A stretch of DNA of 51,566 nt from Chara braunii (GCA_003427395.1 BFEA01000167.1:2434287-2485852), one strand, 5' to 3'. Positions 1-10,430 are shown, counted from the first letter of the stretch. The notes: generated from the sequence alone by a model not told the origin. Numbers and translations are program-made.

Positions 1-31
1 CCTAGGACGGTGTGAGGCCATAAGGAGGGTT

Positions 32-32
<1 letters not shown>

Positions 33-98
<66 letters not shown>

Positions 99-117
99 GG
101 GGGGGGGGAGGGGGGAG
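33..117. repeat. Poly-G tract
   Basis: An almost uninterrupted run of G follows a short unique start and ends in G-rich imperfect sequence. It can form G-quadruplexes and is also a common place for assembly error, so its length should not be trusted. Any reading frame across it, such as poly-proline on the minus strand, is an artefact of composition. Confidence 0.9.
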
Positions 118-119
118 GG

Positions 120-275
120 CTTTGCCGTCTCGCAATGCCACGTCTGAGAAGGAGACAGCGAGAAGAGCTCGCTGTGGCAGTGATGGGGGGAAGGGGGGGG
201 CCTTTGTCGTCTCGCAATGCCGCGTCTGAGAAGGAGACAGCGAGAAGAGCTCGCTGTGGCAGTGATGGTCGTTGC
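120..275. repeat. 82-bp tandem duplication
   Basis: Two nearly identical copies start their shared core at 135 and 217, a period of 82 bp. Each includes the phrase that would encode MPRLRRRQREELAVAVM in different frames. The first copy runs into a G-rich stretch and the second runs on into unique sequence. No protein function is apparent. Confidence 0.85.
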
Positions 276-421
276 CGGCAAGATGGCGGAGGATGCATTC
301 CAAAGCTTGGATGTGCTGCTGGGTTCTCGGACAAGGAGGCCGCTGTTGTTGGGCCTGATTCCAATCACACCGTCTTCGGTGAACAAGAGGACGACGATGA
401 CAGCGGGTGTGGACAACGTAG

Positions 422-2160
422 TCTGCTTTGGCTCTGGCCGACTATTCTTCAAATCAAAATCGCGCAGATGGGTTGAGTCGTGTGGATTGGGACTCGTCGA
501 CGGATCAGGCTGAGGATTCAGTCCATGTGGATGGGTTCCTCGAAGGAAAAGAGTTGCAATTAAGTATCAATTCGTATACTTACTTGGCGGATGCAGTTGC
601 CCGACATGGGAAGACTATTTGGAATGCTCCTAGCTTCCATCATGTGCGACCAGAGCTAGTGATGGGGGAGCCATTCATTGAGGAGGACCCATAGGGTGAA
701 AGGACATCAGAGCAAATGATGAGCTTGGCTTTATCAGATGAAGTTGAGCTTATCAAAGAGCCGCTGACGATTGAGTATGGGCACGAGCAAGCTGATAAAA
801 CTTTCAGGATCGCTGGGGAGATGTCTTTCCTAGTGAATTATCTAATTCATGAGGACCGCCTGAGGATGATGAGTGAAGAAGGAGAAGGCAGTGAGATCAG
901 AGAAGCTTTCAGAGAAGCAGAGTATGATGGGGGGTATAAAAGAATGGGGATGCGGCTGAATGGTGAGTTGAGAGAGGATGAGGTGGAACCAGTTGTTCGC
1001 CAAAAGAGTAAGGATTATGTCATTCGGTATGGTCATCTTTTTAAGAAATCTGCAGATGGTATCTCAAAGAGAGTGGTATGTGGGATTGCACGGCAACTCG
1101 ATGTGATGGCAGCCTTGCATGATGGGGTGGCAGGTGGACATAGATCGGCACGAATGACGCTGAAGAAGATTCAGCACCTATTTTTTTGGGAGGGAATGAG
1201 CAAGATGGTAATTGATTTTTGTAGATCTTGTCTTCCTTGCCAAAGGCGATCTAATGTGCGTTTTGTTGAACCTCTTAATCCACGCTATGTGGCTGAACCG
1301 GGAGCAGTGGTACACCTTGATCTATTGGTCATGCCACCGGGGATTAATAGGTACAGATATATCTTCGATGCGAGGGATAACCTGACTGGGTTCGTTGATG
1401 GTTGTGCCATTCGCGACCGTACGGGGCATGTTTTGGCAGAATGCATTGAAGAATATTATCTTCGGTACCCATTTGTCCGGGAATTTGTTATGGATCGAGG
1501 TGGTGAATTCCGGGCTGGGGAAGTACAATCGTTTTTGAAAAAGCTTGGGGTGAACTTCAGCTATACTACGAGGGCACAACTCAGGCCAATGCCCCAGTTG
1601 AGCGTGGGCATGCAACTCTTACGAATTTGTTGGTGAAATGGTGTGTTGGCGACCCATCAAGATGACCGATATATCTGCGAACAACATTCTTTGTCGAGAA
1701 TGTTACCATAAAGCGAACAACTGGATATGCGCCGGTCACATTGTGGTTTGGACGACATGCAACTTTTCCAATCGAAAGTTTTCTGACCACTTGGTGGAAG
1801 CAGGATGTGAAAACGAAACTTTCGACGGAGGAGTTGTTGGAACTAAGGGCGAGACAGGTGATGATCACTGAGGAAAGGGTTGAGGAGGCCGCTGCTTTTA
1901 CTACAGAAAGTAGACAGGCTGATAAGGAAATATGGGATAAAGCTCATCATAAGGGGCTTCGTGTTCGTAAGGAACCGTTGAAAATTGAGGATATTGTTCT
2001 TCTTTATGAGACGTCCTTGGAGAAACAGTGGTCTCGAAAATTGGACAGCCGATGGTTGGGACCCTATCGTATTATCAGAAAATCTTAGCATGGAGCTTAT
2101 GAGATTGAGGAATTGGATGAGGCTAGAGGTCGGAATTGGATATCGGGATCGTATTTGTGA
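422..2160 (+). pseudogene. Ty3/gypsy pol remnant: RNase H tail and integrase
   Basis: This is the 3' part of a Ty3/gypsy polyprotein; the integrase would join retrotransposon cDNA to the genome. It opens with the RNase H end motif NRADGLSR near 470. The integrase zinc finger follows as H-x-H...C-x2-C (HDGVAGGH and CRSCLPCQR, about 1117-1245). The catalytic core shows its first Asp in HLDLL and its second in VMDRGGEF. Near 1571 the frame shifts by one. The expected catalytic Glu then lies in the new frame in VERGH (about 1597). A GPY-type C-terminal motif, WLGPYRI, follows near 2055. In-frame stops are TAG at 692-694, TGA at 1663-1665 and TAG at 2086-2088, before the final TGA at 2158-2160. 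Gag, protease and most of reverse transcriptase are absent upstream, so the element is truncated on that side. It is dead. The family call is firm; the lineage is not. Confidence 0.9.
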
Positions 2161-2690
2161 AAATATATTTCAAGGACTTAATAAAGAGTTTAGTTGATAT
2201 AAACTCGATGATGAAAAACTTGACTTCTTCTTTTAATTCCTTTTTATATTTGGGATCATTAATTGATGACTTTTACTGAGGTCGGACAAGAGAAAATGTA
2301 ACATTCAATTTTTAGATTGAGATTTGGATTTAAATTGGGACCTATGGTTCCATGTTTTGTAATAATTAATAATATCCACGACTTCTGTTCGTAGAGTTTA
2401 TTTTTGGATAGATTGAAAATCCTGTTTCGACTCTTAATTTTGAAAAATTGCTTATCAAATTTTAATGCAATGTGTTGCAATATATATATATATATATTTT
2501 TTGACTGGAATGTTATGAAACTCTCTGTAAAAATGTATGTGGTTACTTGATGTATGTGTAAAAGGTTTTAGGACAATGATATACAATTTGCATTATATGA
2601 CTTGTAAGATAGCACTGTGTTATTCGCAAAGGCATGTACTGCAAATTTTTATCATAACCTAAAACTTTTGTAATGTTTTTAGTTATCATG
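2161..2690. other. AT-rich noncoding tail of the Ty3 element
   Basis: No coding frame can be supported. The stretch is AT-rich, contains a short (TA)n run near 2481-2499, and lies between the pol remnant and the LTR-like block. It is probably the 3' untranslated part of the same element. Confidence 0.6.
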
Positions 2691-2699
2691 CAATGATGC

Positions 2700-3130
2700 A
2701 TCCTAATGCAGTGAGCTCCGTAGATGGTAGTGAGACCCGCGTAGGAACTTTGTTCCTGGTCCATAGTGGGATGTTGTCGTCTTTCCTTCTTAAGGAGGGT
2801 GGTTACACTATCATTGAAAGGGAAGAATGTGTTATCGTGATTGTTAGCAACTTATTTGTGAGAGTGACGATTGTCGTCCGCCATGGGGAAAGGAGTGGTC
2901 ACCTTGACCTTGTGACAGGCGGGGTCGCCTCGCCTCTATGGTCGGGTCTGACCACCTTAGGTCATAGAGAAGGGGTAGTTCAACCTTACAAGTAGGGGAC
3001 TAGCAAAAACATGGCACTGGAATCGGAGGGAATGTAGTGAGGCTCGAGTCTAAAGCGGGGCTTGACGTCGATATCTTATCCCTTGAGGATTACACCACTC
3101 TTCGACGCATATCACAAAGCATGCAGGAAG
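2700..3130 (+). mobile_element. LTR-like block, relative of 31020-31450
   Basis: Two blocks here align by eye to sequence upstream of the gag at 32 kb. One is around 2725-2805 (GTAGTGAGACCCGCG and following). The other is around 3010-3110 (GAGGATTACACC). The shared sequence lies 3' of pol here and 5' of gag there, as expected of a long terminal repeat. I cannot fix the outer ends; the similarity fades after about 3120. Confidence 0.65.
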
Positions 3131-3709
3131 AATATTATGTATGATAGCTCGTAATTGGAGTGGGATACAAAACCTGGACAAGGACTTTCGATGAATGGTT
3201 TCTCTCGTGAATGGTTGGTTCAGATTCTGTCTGAGCCGCCCAAGAGGTTAATTTTTAGAAAGACCCGTCATGGGGTTAAACCTGACTTTTTTTAGAGAAA
3301 AGGATGTGCCAACCAATTGAGATTTTGGAGGCTAGCCGGAAGCTTTTCCGGTACCATTATGAGAGACTAAATAATGGAATTGAGTGGCCGCCAATGGGAT
3401 GATGCTGAAGCCATTCTGACGAAGTTCCTTGAATATTTTAGTGATTCTGGAATTTGATCCGGTATAAATTTTCAGGTTTTGGTGAAAGGCTTGTGAGAGG
3501 CTATATCTGGTACCATTCCAATAAAGAATGTTTGAATTTTGGACTACCGAGGAAATGACTTGGATTTTTAGTCATAAGCTTCGGCTTATTTTCGATTGAA
3601 AGAATTTGTTGTCATTTCTACAATGGAGTTTCATAAGAATCCAGAAATACCTGTGTCATTTGTTAATATATGGTGAAAGACGGGGACGTCGTTCAATGAG
3701 GTCTGGGAA
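3131..3709. other. Noncoding; ends in a purine-rich conserved segment
   Basis: No open frame of interest. The last 33 bases (3677-3709, containing GACGGGGACGTCG and ending GGGAA) recur at 35466-35497 in the same place relative to a palindrome. That is the position of a polypurine tract before a 3' LTR. Confidence 0.5.
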
Positions 3710-3755
3710 TGTTGTCGGGGCAAAAACCCTGATAAGGGTATTTGCCGGGGGGTTT
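3710..3755 (+). repeat. Palindromic LTR-head motif, copy 1
   Basis: The sequence starts TGTTGTCGG and continues into imperfect arms GGCAAAAACCCT and AGGGTATTTGCC with one mismatch. The same inner core recurs at 11077, 18640, 35508 and, on the minus strand, near 43303. TG followed by a hairpin fits the 5' edge of an LTR. Confidence 0.6.
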
Positions 3756-4305
3756 TGAACGTCGGACGATGTCCGACTTTTCTTTGTTAGATTGAAGGAC
3801 TTGATGAGACTGGCGTTGTCAAAAGTTATTCTGACCTGACCTATGACTGAGATACTATAAGTTTTTCAGGTTTTAGTCCGGACGCGTGTGGCGTCCGAGA
3901 GTAACGGATGTGAATGGCAAGGCTTTGCTTTGTCACGCGCCGCAGGAACGTGCAGATATGGGAACATTAAAATTAAACTTATTCTACCTATAATAATGTC
4001 GCTGGACTGCTAAGCCGCGCTATTCAGGGCCTAAGCAGGCTAAAAAGGGGTCGCTGCGACGAGGTTGGAACCACAGCGTGGAGGTATAGGGAGCTTTTTT
4101 AGGGTCCACAAGTCTTTTTGCGTCGAGGACCTAGGGCGATGGCATTAGGGCTGGTTGAGTGGGGCAGTTGTTAAGGCCGTCGGCCGCCAACCCAGCCAGC
4201 CAGCCACGATAACGAGCGGGCTTAGCAGGCACCTGCTAAGCGCTGGGAGGAGGCGTGTTGGACACCGATGCTCTTCATATAGAAGGGCCGCTCCTCTCCC
4301 AATGT
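3756..4305. other. Intergenic repeat DNA with a 22-bp palindrome
   Basis: No gene seen. A perfect palindrome with 10-bp arms (GCTTAGCAGG and CCTGCTAAGC) sits at 4220-4241 around a CA centre. A CAGCCAGCCAGCC run precedes it. Confidence 0.5.
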
Positions 4306-4308
4306 GAG

Positions 4309-4400
4309 AAAGGAGCTAGCCCAGTAGGTACCGCTGCCAGACTATTACCCCGCAGACACAGGGATCGAACTCGACAGCAGGCAACTGGGCTAGCTCCTTT
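4309..4400 (-). repeat. 17-bp inverted repeat enclosing a tRNA-like B box
   Basis: The arms AAAGGAGCTAGCCCAGT (4309-4325) and ACTGGGCTAGCTCCTTT (4384-4400) are perfect complements around a 58-base loop. On the minus strand the loop contains GAGTTCGATCCC, a good match to the Pol III B box. The minus-strand arm TAGCCCAGTTG resembles an A box. The two boxes are too close together for a normal tRNA, and I cannot fold a cloverleaf. It may be a folded tRNA-derived fragment or a MITE-like end. Confidence 0.6.
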
Positions 4401-4438
4401 TGCTGAGAGTTGCCCGGTCCCCCTCCCTTTGATGTGAC

Positions 4439-4494
4439 GCGGTCGATTTCGACCGCATGATCTACTAGATCGCGCAACCGAAATCGGTCGCGCG
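4439..4494. repeat. Three adjacent hairpins
   Basis: GCGGTCGA-TT-TCGACCGC (4439-4456), GATCTACTAGATC (4459-4471) and an imperfect CGCGCAACCGA/TCGGTCGCGCG stem (4471-4494) follow one another with almost no spacing. They are readable directly from the sequence. Their function is unknown. Confidence 0.75.
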
Positions 4495-4696
4495 GGTCAG
4501 CATGGCCCTGCGCAAGGATGACACGCATAGATCGAGAAATGGTCCAAACTTTGTTTTTTTTTTTTTTTTTTTTTTTCACTAGGGCGAAACGGCGTGGCAA
4601 GAAGCGGTCGTTGGGTCAAAGAAAAAAAAAAGTAATAAACAGGGAAAGAGAAGAAAAAAAAAAATCAAGAACTAATAAGAATAGCGCAATGTGGCG

Positions 4697-4779
4697 CACT
4701 TCGAAGTGACTGGGGGCCTGGGGCTTTTCAGCCCCCGTACATCAAACAATCGCCCGTGAAAACGGGCGACCGTTTTTTT
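4697..4779 (+). terminator. Hairpin cluster ending in a T-run, terminator-like
   Basis: Three stems occur in order: palindrome CACTTCGAAGTG (4697-4708), GGGGGC...GCCCCC (4712-4717 with 4731-4736), and CGCCCGT-GAAA-ACGGGCG (4751-4768). The last has a GNRA tetraloop and is followed after four bases by seven T (4773-4779). The shape is that of an intrinsic terminator or a Pol III stop. No transcript start is evident nearby, so the function is an inference from form alone. Confidence 0.4.
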
Positions 4780-4867
4780 CAGAGGTGAGTTCTTTGTTCT
4801 TTGTTTTAGATTTCGTTTTAGATTCTTTTCTTTAGATTTTCTTCTTAGATTTTATTTATTTATTTTT

Positions 4868-4899
<32 letters not shown>

Positions 4900-5098
4900 T
4901 GTTCTTACCTGGTTGGCGCCCATTCGTTCGAACGAACGTAGAGGTTGATGTGCCCGACTGTTTCGCGGACTTCCACCGACTCATCATGGGGCTGAGCCCC
5001 GACAATCCATCTAAGGATGGACTGACTTGCAGAATGCACCTGCCGCGTATTGCGGCTGCATTCAGAAGGTTCCATGGTGAAGGGTTGGGCAAGTCGGT

Positions 5099-5101
<3 letters not shown>

Positions 5102-5147
<46 letters not shown>
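5102..5147. repeat. (GA)n microsatellite
   Basis: About 23 GA dinucleotide units. Flanking sequence from 4800 to 5430 holds T-rich runs and no supported gene. Confidence 0.95.
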
Positions 5148-5150
<3 letters not shown>

Positions 5151-5740
5151 TGGTCAGCGGGTAAAGCGCCCGTTCGTTTTTTGGGGCAAACTCTCTAAGT
5201 TGCACGCCTGTATCTGGCGCCCGTTTGAGCCATGTACAGGCGTAGGACAGGGGAAAGAAGCCCTGTTGGGCTTGGCACCGGGTCAGTTCAGGGAAGCAGG
5301 AGGGGTGCTCGTTCGTTTTCAAACGACAAGCTGCCCCTGAATTAAGAAGAGGGAAAGAAATGAGTGGCGGCCACGTACGTGGCCGCGGGGTTAGATTAGA
5401 TACAGAGGTAGGAAGTAGAAGAAGAAGGAAAAGATGGGAAAGGGAACGGCCGCGTATATGGCCGCGGTCGTGGAACAGATACAGCCCCAGAAGCTTCTAG
5501 GGGTTGATGGGACTGCACCTGTTCAGTTGAACATGCAGTCCTGCAAATGGCTTGGTACAACCTTTTATGGACTGCGTTTGGCCATGGGTGAAGGCCGGAT
5601 GCATTACCAAGGCCTGGAACTTGGTTCCCTTATAGGAACATCAAGATTTTCAGCCGTTGATCTCGTTTTAGATCGAGGGCCAGACCCTATTCCGAGTTTT
5701 GGCTGGGGGGCAAAGCTGCTGCTCTTTGCCCTTAGATGGC

Positions 5741-5748
5741 TATAAAAG
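5741..5748 (+). promoter_or_regulatory. TATA-box-like element
   Basis: TATAAAAG sits in a GC-balanced context (GGCTATAAAAGCAGCC) and is followed by a CAGCCAGCC-rich leader. The form is a good Pol II core promoter. The element driven is unknown; the 54-bp repeat begins about 310 bp downstream, and the setting suggests an LTR or transposon promoter. Confidence 0.4.
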
Positions 5749-6056
5749 CAGCCAGCAGCCAGCCAACCAGCATTCATTCGTGGCCAATGCTGTTGGCATT
5801 CTACTTGAGTGAATGCTGGCTGTTTGGAGGAGGGGCTGCTGGCTGGAAATAGAGAGTGGAGGTTTGCAGGAAGAGTGAGGCTGGAGGCTGCCATAGCCAC
5901 CACCTATGAGGAGTGAGAAGGCCGTTGGACTGGTACAACTGCGGCATAGTTGGAGGAGACACATACTGCCATAGCCACGATTGTTGGCAACGGCAGGCAT
6001 AATTGGAACAATGAGGGGGAGGTGTCGAACGACGGCGACAATTTTGTTGACATACT

Positions 6057-6215
6057 GCGGAAGCGCTGCCGAAATTTTGCGGCAACAACGCTGGTTTTTA
6101 CGACGGTGGTGCGGAAGCGCTGCTGAATTTTTGCGGCGACAATACTGGTTTTTACAACGGTGGTGCGGAAGAGCTGCTGAATTTTTGCGGCAACGACACT
6201 GGGTTTAGTGACTGC
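6057..6215 (+). repeat. 54-bp tandem repeat, three copies, open in frame
   Basis: Units begin with GCGGAAG at 6057, 6111 and 6165, exactly 54 bp apart. Because 54 is a multiple of three, the frame from 5981 to 6208 stays open and repeats an 18-residue block with GSAAEFLRRQYWF at its core. The first unit contains a 20-base string (6059-6078) that recurs exactly in repeats A and B. A real protein is not supported. Confidence 0.8.
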
Positions 6216-7277
6216 AGCACAAGGGGAGATGCTGCGAGGCCATCACGGCAAAGGTGGCTATAGTTGGACCGTGCAGCAAGTGGCAGCGTGAGGGAGGTGA
6301 TGCTCGACAGTCGGCACGGTGGTAATGAATTTTTAAGTGGGAGGCTGCGCCGCTGCTTTTTTTTTTTTTTTTTTTTTTTGAAGGGAGGTGTTGTCGAAAT
6401 TACGCGGCGCGGCTAGTGGAAGTTTTATCGGCAGGGTTTGAATCCGCGGCGGTGATTGTTTGGCATAGTGCTCAGTGGTGTGGCTATTTTTGGTATAGCA
6501 CTGCGGCATTGACGACGGGTGTGCTGTCGGTTTTGGATGAGCGCTGCGAATCAGATTTACATTTTTGGATGATCATTTGATGATGAGGCAGCAGCGTGGA
6601 GCCACTTGAGACCCGGCTTGGGACCAAGAGACTGGTGATAGAGGCGACATTATTCTTGGTGGGCGAGGTGCCGCTGATAGTGTGGTGGTGGGCCACTTAG
6701 ATCTGTAAGTGAGAGCACCCTCCTCGAGGGCTATCTCGCTTCAGTCCTAGTGGGCGGCGTCTGTGTCAGTGGTGATACCCGAAGAAAGACGTGGATTATG
6801 TTTTGTGAAACGACCACAACGTGGTTGTGTGACCAATCTCTTTGAAGGAGTATTTGATTTTCTTGAGTAAGTCGTTTCACCTTCACACGTCAGTTGATTA
6901 TGACTCAGCTTCCCTTTCACACCTGTGTGAACCCACACTTTGCATGACCTTGCTTGGATTTAGGAAAAAGGTAGGGTAAAGTGTGTGATGGCATGTGGGA
7001 GGGGGCTGACTTTGATTGGGGTATGGACGGTCTTGGGTTGTTGCTTCCGAGTCTGTTTGGTTATGCAAGTGGGTAATTGGATGCATATGAGAAGGGATCG
7101 ATATTATGCTTGCTCAAGGAATGATGTGAATGTTCGCCCTTCTGCCGCTTTTACCTGTATGCATGTCAAAAAAAAGAATATAGTAAAGGGTGAATTGACA
7201 TGTGCCGAAAAAGGGAATACACGGAGGACGAAAATGAAGATCAGGAAACAATTGAGTACTTTCCCAAGGATCATCCC
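6216..7277. other. No gene seen; T-run at 6357-6379
   Basis: Short frames occur on both strands with no recognisable motif. A T-run lies at 6357-6379. Sequence from 6690 to 7250 is unremarkable. Confidence 0.5.
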
Positions 7278-7425
7278 GTTCTACCCCAAATGACCCTTTC
7301 CCTCTGAACCCGTCTAAAAGAGTCTTACTTCCCTTTCAAACCATCCTTTTTGTTCTACCCCAAATGACCCTTTCCCTCTGAACCCGTCTAAAAGAGTCTT
7401 ACTTCCCTTTCAAACCATCCTTTTT
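7278..7425. repeat. Perfect 74-bp tandem duplication
   Basis: The segment starting GTTCTACCCCAAATGACCC at 7278 is repeated at 7352 with no difference that I can see. It is either a recent duplication or an assembly stutter. Confidence 0.9.
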
Positions 7426-7770
7426 TATTCGTCCAAGTCAACCCTCAGCATAGAGGCATAGAGAAAGTTGTTTGCACCTAAAGATCGAGGTTTTTCCTGT
7501 CTAGGAGGCATCCGGGGCGGGAGTTCGTTGCTTTAGGAGCCGGCCCTGTTAGCGACCCAGAGTGGACCGTATCACGGGGGAATACTATGTTGTATCTCAG
7601 TGGAGCGAGCCCAACTTCTGAGTCCTGAACAATGTGTTCGAGCGAGGAGAAGAGGTATTCCAAATCACTTCATAGAGGGTAGGGTGTCTTGAAACTAAGA
7701 GTAGTCACCTTCTCATGCTTTCAAGTAAAGGGGAGGTTGAATCTAGTACCCTTTTGGGTGGTTGTCTTAG

Positions 7771-8473
7771 GAGCCACCAGCGAATGGGGAAGTGGCGCCA
7801 AAAGAAGCCCAGTTCATGTTCCAATTAGTGTCAAATGAAGTGCAAGTAGGCACTACTTTCACGATAGGACCGTGACACAAAAATGATGGTCCGGGAAGGG
7901 GATGAAAATAGAACATGGGAATTGGTATATCTAAATTGACCTTGACAAAGTTACCATTTCGTCTTTCAGATGTCCGCGCTAGCAGTGATCCTTCGATTGT
8001 TTAGCACGCGCGAGGCGGCGACGGATTGGATAGTAGTGCCGACACGATCACGTGCCGGTATGATACGGAAAGGAAGATTGATATACAATCCACATGAAAT
8101 TTTTTCGGAACGGGATGAGCCGCGATTTTGGGATGGGAGCGTGAGAAAATCGTCGCGGAGCTATATTTTCTTGATTGAACAGAGACAACATATTGTGCGA
8201 TATAATTTTGTGGCTCCTAATCCATCACGAGATTATTGAGACATGAACCTCATCGTAGTTCATGAAGCAAATTCAATTATAGAAGACATTCCAGAGATTA
8301 GAGGAATGTTTCTTTATATTGCGCTATGGTTGAACGATCAGCAAGGACCTTTCAACCTCCTTCATCATGTGAGACGGTTGTGAGCGAACAAATTTAATAT
8401 CTTTCGCTCCGAATGTTTTGTCGTCACCGCGTTCGATGATGAGGCTTGTGAAATCTGGGAACGTCTTTTCTGA
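7771..8473 (+). pseudogene. Decayed unknown gene, two candidate exons
   Basis: Frame 2 is open from 7946 to 8473 apart from TGA codons at 8237-8239 and 8381-8383. It then ends at a third TGA (8471-8473). The text reads as a real protein, for example RFWDGSVRKSSRSYIFL and IRGMFLYIALWLNDQQ. The ATG at 7970 directly follows TTTCGTCTTTCAG, a strong 3' splice site, so this may be a downstream exon. A candidate upstream exon, 7771-7872, reads AQFMFQLVSNEVQVGTTF and ends at a TGA. I do not recognise the family. The two internal stops would each become Arg if TGA were read as CGA, the usual direction of methyl-CpG decay; that is inference. The neighbours are mobile repeats, so it is probably part of a transposon. 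Confidence 0.5.
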
Positions 8474-8477
8474 CAGG

Positions 8478-8894
8478 CGACTCTAAGGGAGGGACGGCGT
8501 TCGGGTCCACTCGACGTTAACCAAACGTTTCCTATACTGCAGCGAGACGAGCAAACGCCCTCGGCTGACCTACCTCTGCAATTGCATTTAAAAGCTTTCA
8601 CACGTGGGTCAGTAGCTCGGTAGGGATACGCCCCTAAGGGTGGTGACAACCCTTTAGGGAAGGAAAACTTATGCCCCACGGGAACCTATCCTGTCGTAGG
8701 GGACCGCGGGATGTACAACTGGCGCACCTGCCTAGAGTGGCGATGGGACGACGTGACCACAACCGTCTCGGCGGCTCGTGGGACACTTAGCGTCGTTCCA
8801 GAGTTGTCTCTGATTTTGTTTGGTTTTACTCCTGCGTGACATGGCCGGGAGGGCTCTCGCCTTTGCGAAAAGGCGGGAACCGATGCGCTCGACA
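8478..8894 (+). repeat. U-family structured repeat, copy U1
   Basis: This is the most diverged member of a roughly 400-bp family. It has the A-box-like string TAGCTCGGTAGGG near 8611, a hairpin around 8670-8705 with CCTGTCGTAGGGG, and the family end CTCGACA at 8888-8894. U2 follows directly in tandem. Confidence 0.65.
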
Positions 8895-9293
8895 GCGCTT
8901 GGGACCTCAACCCCCCAAGGCGTCGGTTCGCGTACGGGTCCGATAGAGGCGTATTACCGCACGTACCCCCTATGCTACAGCGAATGAGAAACGCCCTCGG
9001 CTGGTCCACCTCTGCGATTGCAGCTGATTAGCTTTCGTACTGTGGATTGGTAGCTCGGCGGGGATACGCCCACCGAAGGGAGGTGACAACTCTCGTAAGG
9101 AGGAGGTAAGTCGTGCCTCGTGTAGGCCATATCCTATCATAGGGGATCATGAGAGGTATTGCTGGCGCACTCGGCCGGAGCGGCTTGCGGAAGCTCCATG
9201 TGTATTCTCGACGAGGATCAGACCGACTCCTGTGTGACGCCGCCGGGAGGGTCCCGCCCCGTTTTGTGCGGTGCCGGACCGATGCGCTCGACA
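8895..9293 (+). repeat. U-family structured repeat, copy U2
   Basis: In family order it contains GTCGGTTCGCGTACGGGTCC, CCCTCGGCTGGTCCACCTC, an A-box-like TAGCTCGGCGGGG near 9049, and the hairpin CTCGTG...CATGAG near 9116-9156. It ends CTCGACA at 9293. It is in tandem with U1, as U3 is with U4. Confidence 0.7.
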
Positions 9294-9617
9294 ACGTCTC
9301 GTCTCTCTTTCTCTCTCTATGCTATAGTGCTCGACTTTTAGTCAACCTGGTTGGAGAACTAACCAGGCGCATGCTGTTTTCAGGCGAGTGTTGAGTGTCG
9401 ATTGCCTAGGAGCTCACCGTGAGCACGATCGAAGTCCGACAATTGCCAGAGGGAGTGTGCCTTGTTGGCATATACGGCACTTAGAATACCTTCTCGATGA
9501 GCATCACGATTATCATGAACAATAGAGTGATTGCCCGCTCCCTGACAACGGCATGGCGGTATGCAGCACCTACGAGGACGAGTCTGGCGTGTATGACAGC
9601 CTAACAACGAAAGTGAG
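9294..9617. other. Unassigned sequence between U2 and the gene-like region
   Basis: There is a CT-rich run at 9301-9320. No supported gene; short frames lack motifs. Confidence 0.4.
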
Positions 9618-10178
9618 AGTGGATTTCTCCTAGAACATCGAAAGATTCATATGCGGTAGGTACTCCTCCCTCCTCTTGATCTTCACTGATGCTCTACTCC
9701 CCTATATGCACAGCGAAGCCCGACCTCGATGCACGAGAAACGCTGACATGAACGAGGGTCCGGACAACGAACGATTGATGACCATCGTTATGCGAGGAAG
9801 AGGACGAACAACTCGTTTATGAAGATCTCGATGACGACCATCCCGAACAGGTAAGTCTTCTACCTCGCGGTTGGACTCACACTACCTCCATCGATAGGAT
9901 GAGCAACGCACCGGCCAACAGGTAAGTATCCAACCCCGCGGCTGGCCTCACGACACTTGCATCGATAGGATGAGCAAAATCGGAATGAATCTTCCACTAG
10001 AACACGGATAGGTTCACTCCTTTGCTCCCATGCACTGACGTAAGAGCCACCGCTCGTTGTTGCCTCCATAGACTGCATGTAGCCTTGCTAAAGGTGAGTT
10101 CCTCCCTCCTTTTTTTTTCTCATCTCCCTTCCTCCTTCGTCAATTCCCGGGCTTCCTTTCCCTTCGTCTTCTGTCAGC
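9618..10178 (+). CDS. Gene-like region with very short introns, acidic C-terminus
   Basis: Four candidate introns with GT-AG ends fit: 9656-9713 (58 nt, ends ATGCACAG), 9851-9897 (47 nt), 9922-9968 (47 nt) and 10095-10178 (84 nt, long pyrimidine tract, ends TTCTGTCAG). Splicing out the two 47-nt introns joins an acidic frame, ending DDDHPEQ, to an 8-codon micro-exon (DEQRTGQQ, 9898-9921). It then reads into DEQNRNESSTRTRIGS, to a TAA at 10040-10042. The frame runs back to a TGA near 9794, so the upstream part is either broken or uses another exon. The region 9618-9655 resembles 9986-10020, a sign of internal duplication. I do not recognise the protein. The splice consensus is good, but expression is unproven. 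Confidence 0.4.
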
Positions 10179-10430
10179 GTACCCACATCCCTCACTATAC
10201 AATAGAGCACCCAGTGGCTTGGCTATAGTCCTCGCAGCGAGTCAGCAAGCAGCGACCCGATATCATCGGGTCCGCTGTCTTAAGTAAGAACCGGGCTCCT
10301 CTAAACCTTTCTGTTTCGCTCCAATTTTAACGGATGTCCCGAAGGACCACGGCCAAAGTAACGGCCTTGAGATATCATCGTGGAACTCACTCGACCTAGG
10401 CAATTCAGAAAATATTTGGTTTCACTCAAC
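10179..10430. other. Unassigned flank
   Basis: It contains a GACCCGATATCATCGGGTCC palindrome near 10256. Otherwise no feature is supported. Confidence 0.4.

Noticed and set aside
1-117. Poly-proline protein on the minus strand
   Set aside because: It is only the complement of the poly-G tract.
8365-9294. Minus-strand frames of 88-107 codons across U1 and U2
   Set aside because: They lie over a structured repeat, differ among copies and include no motif.
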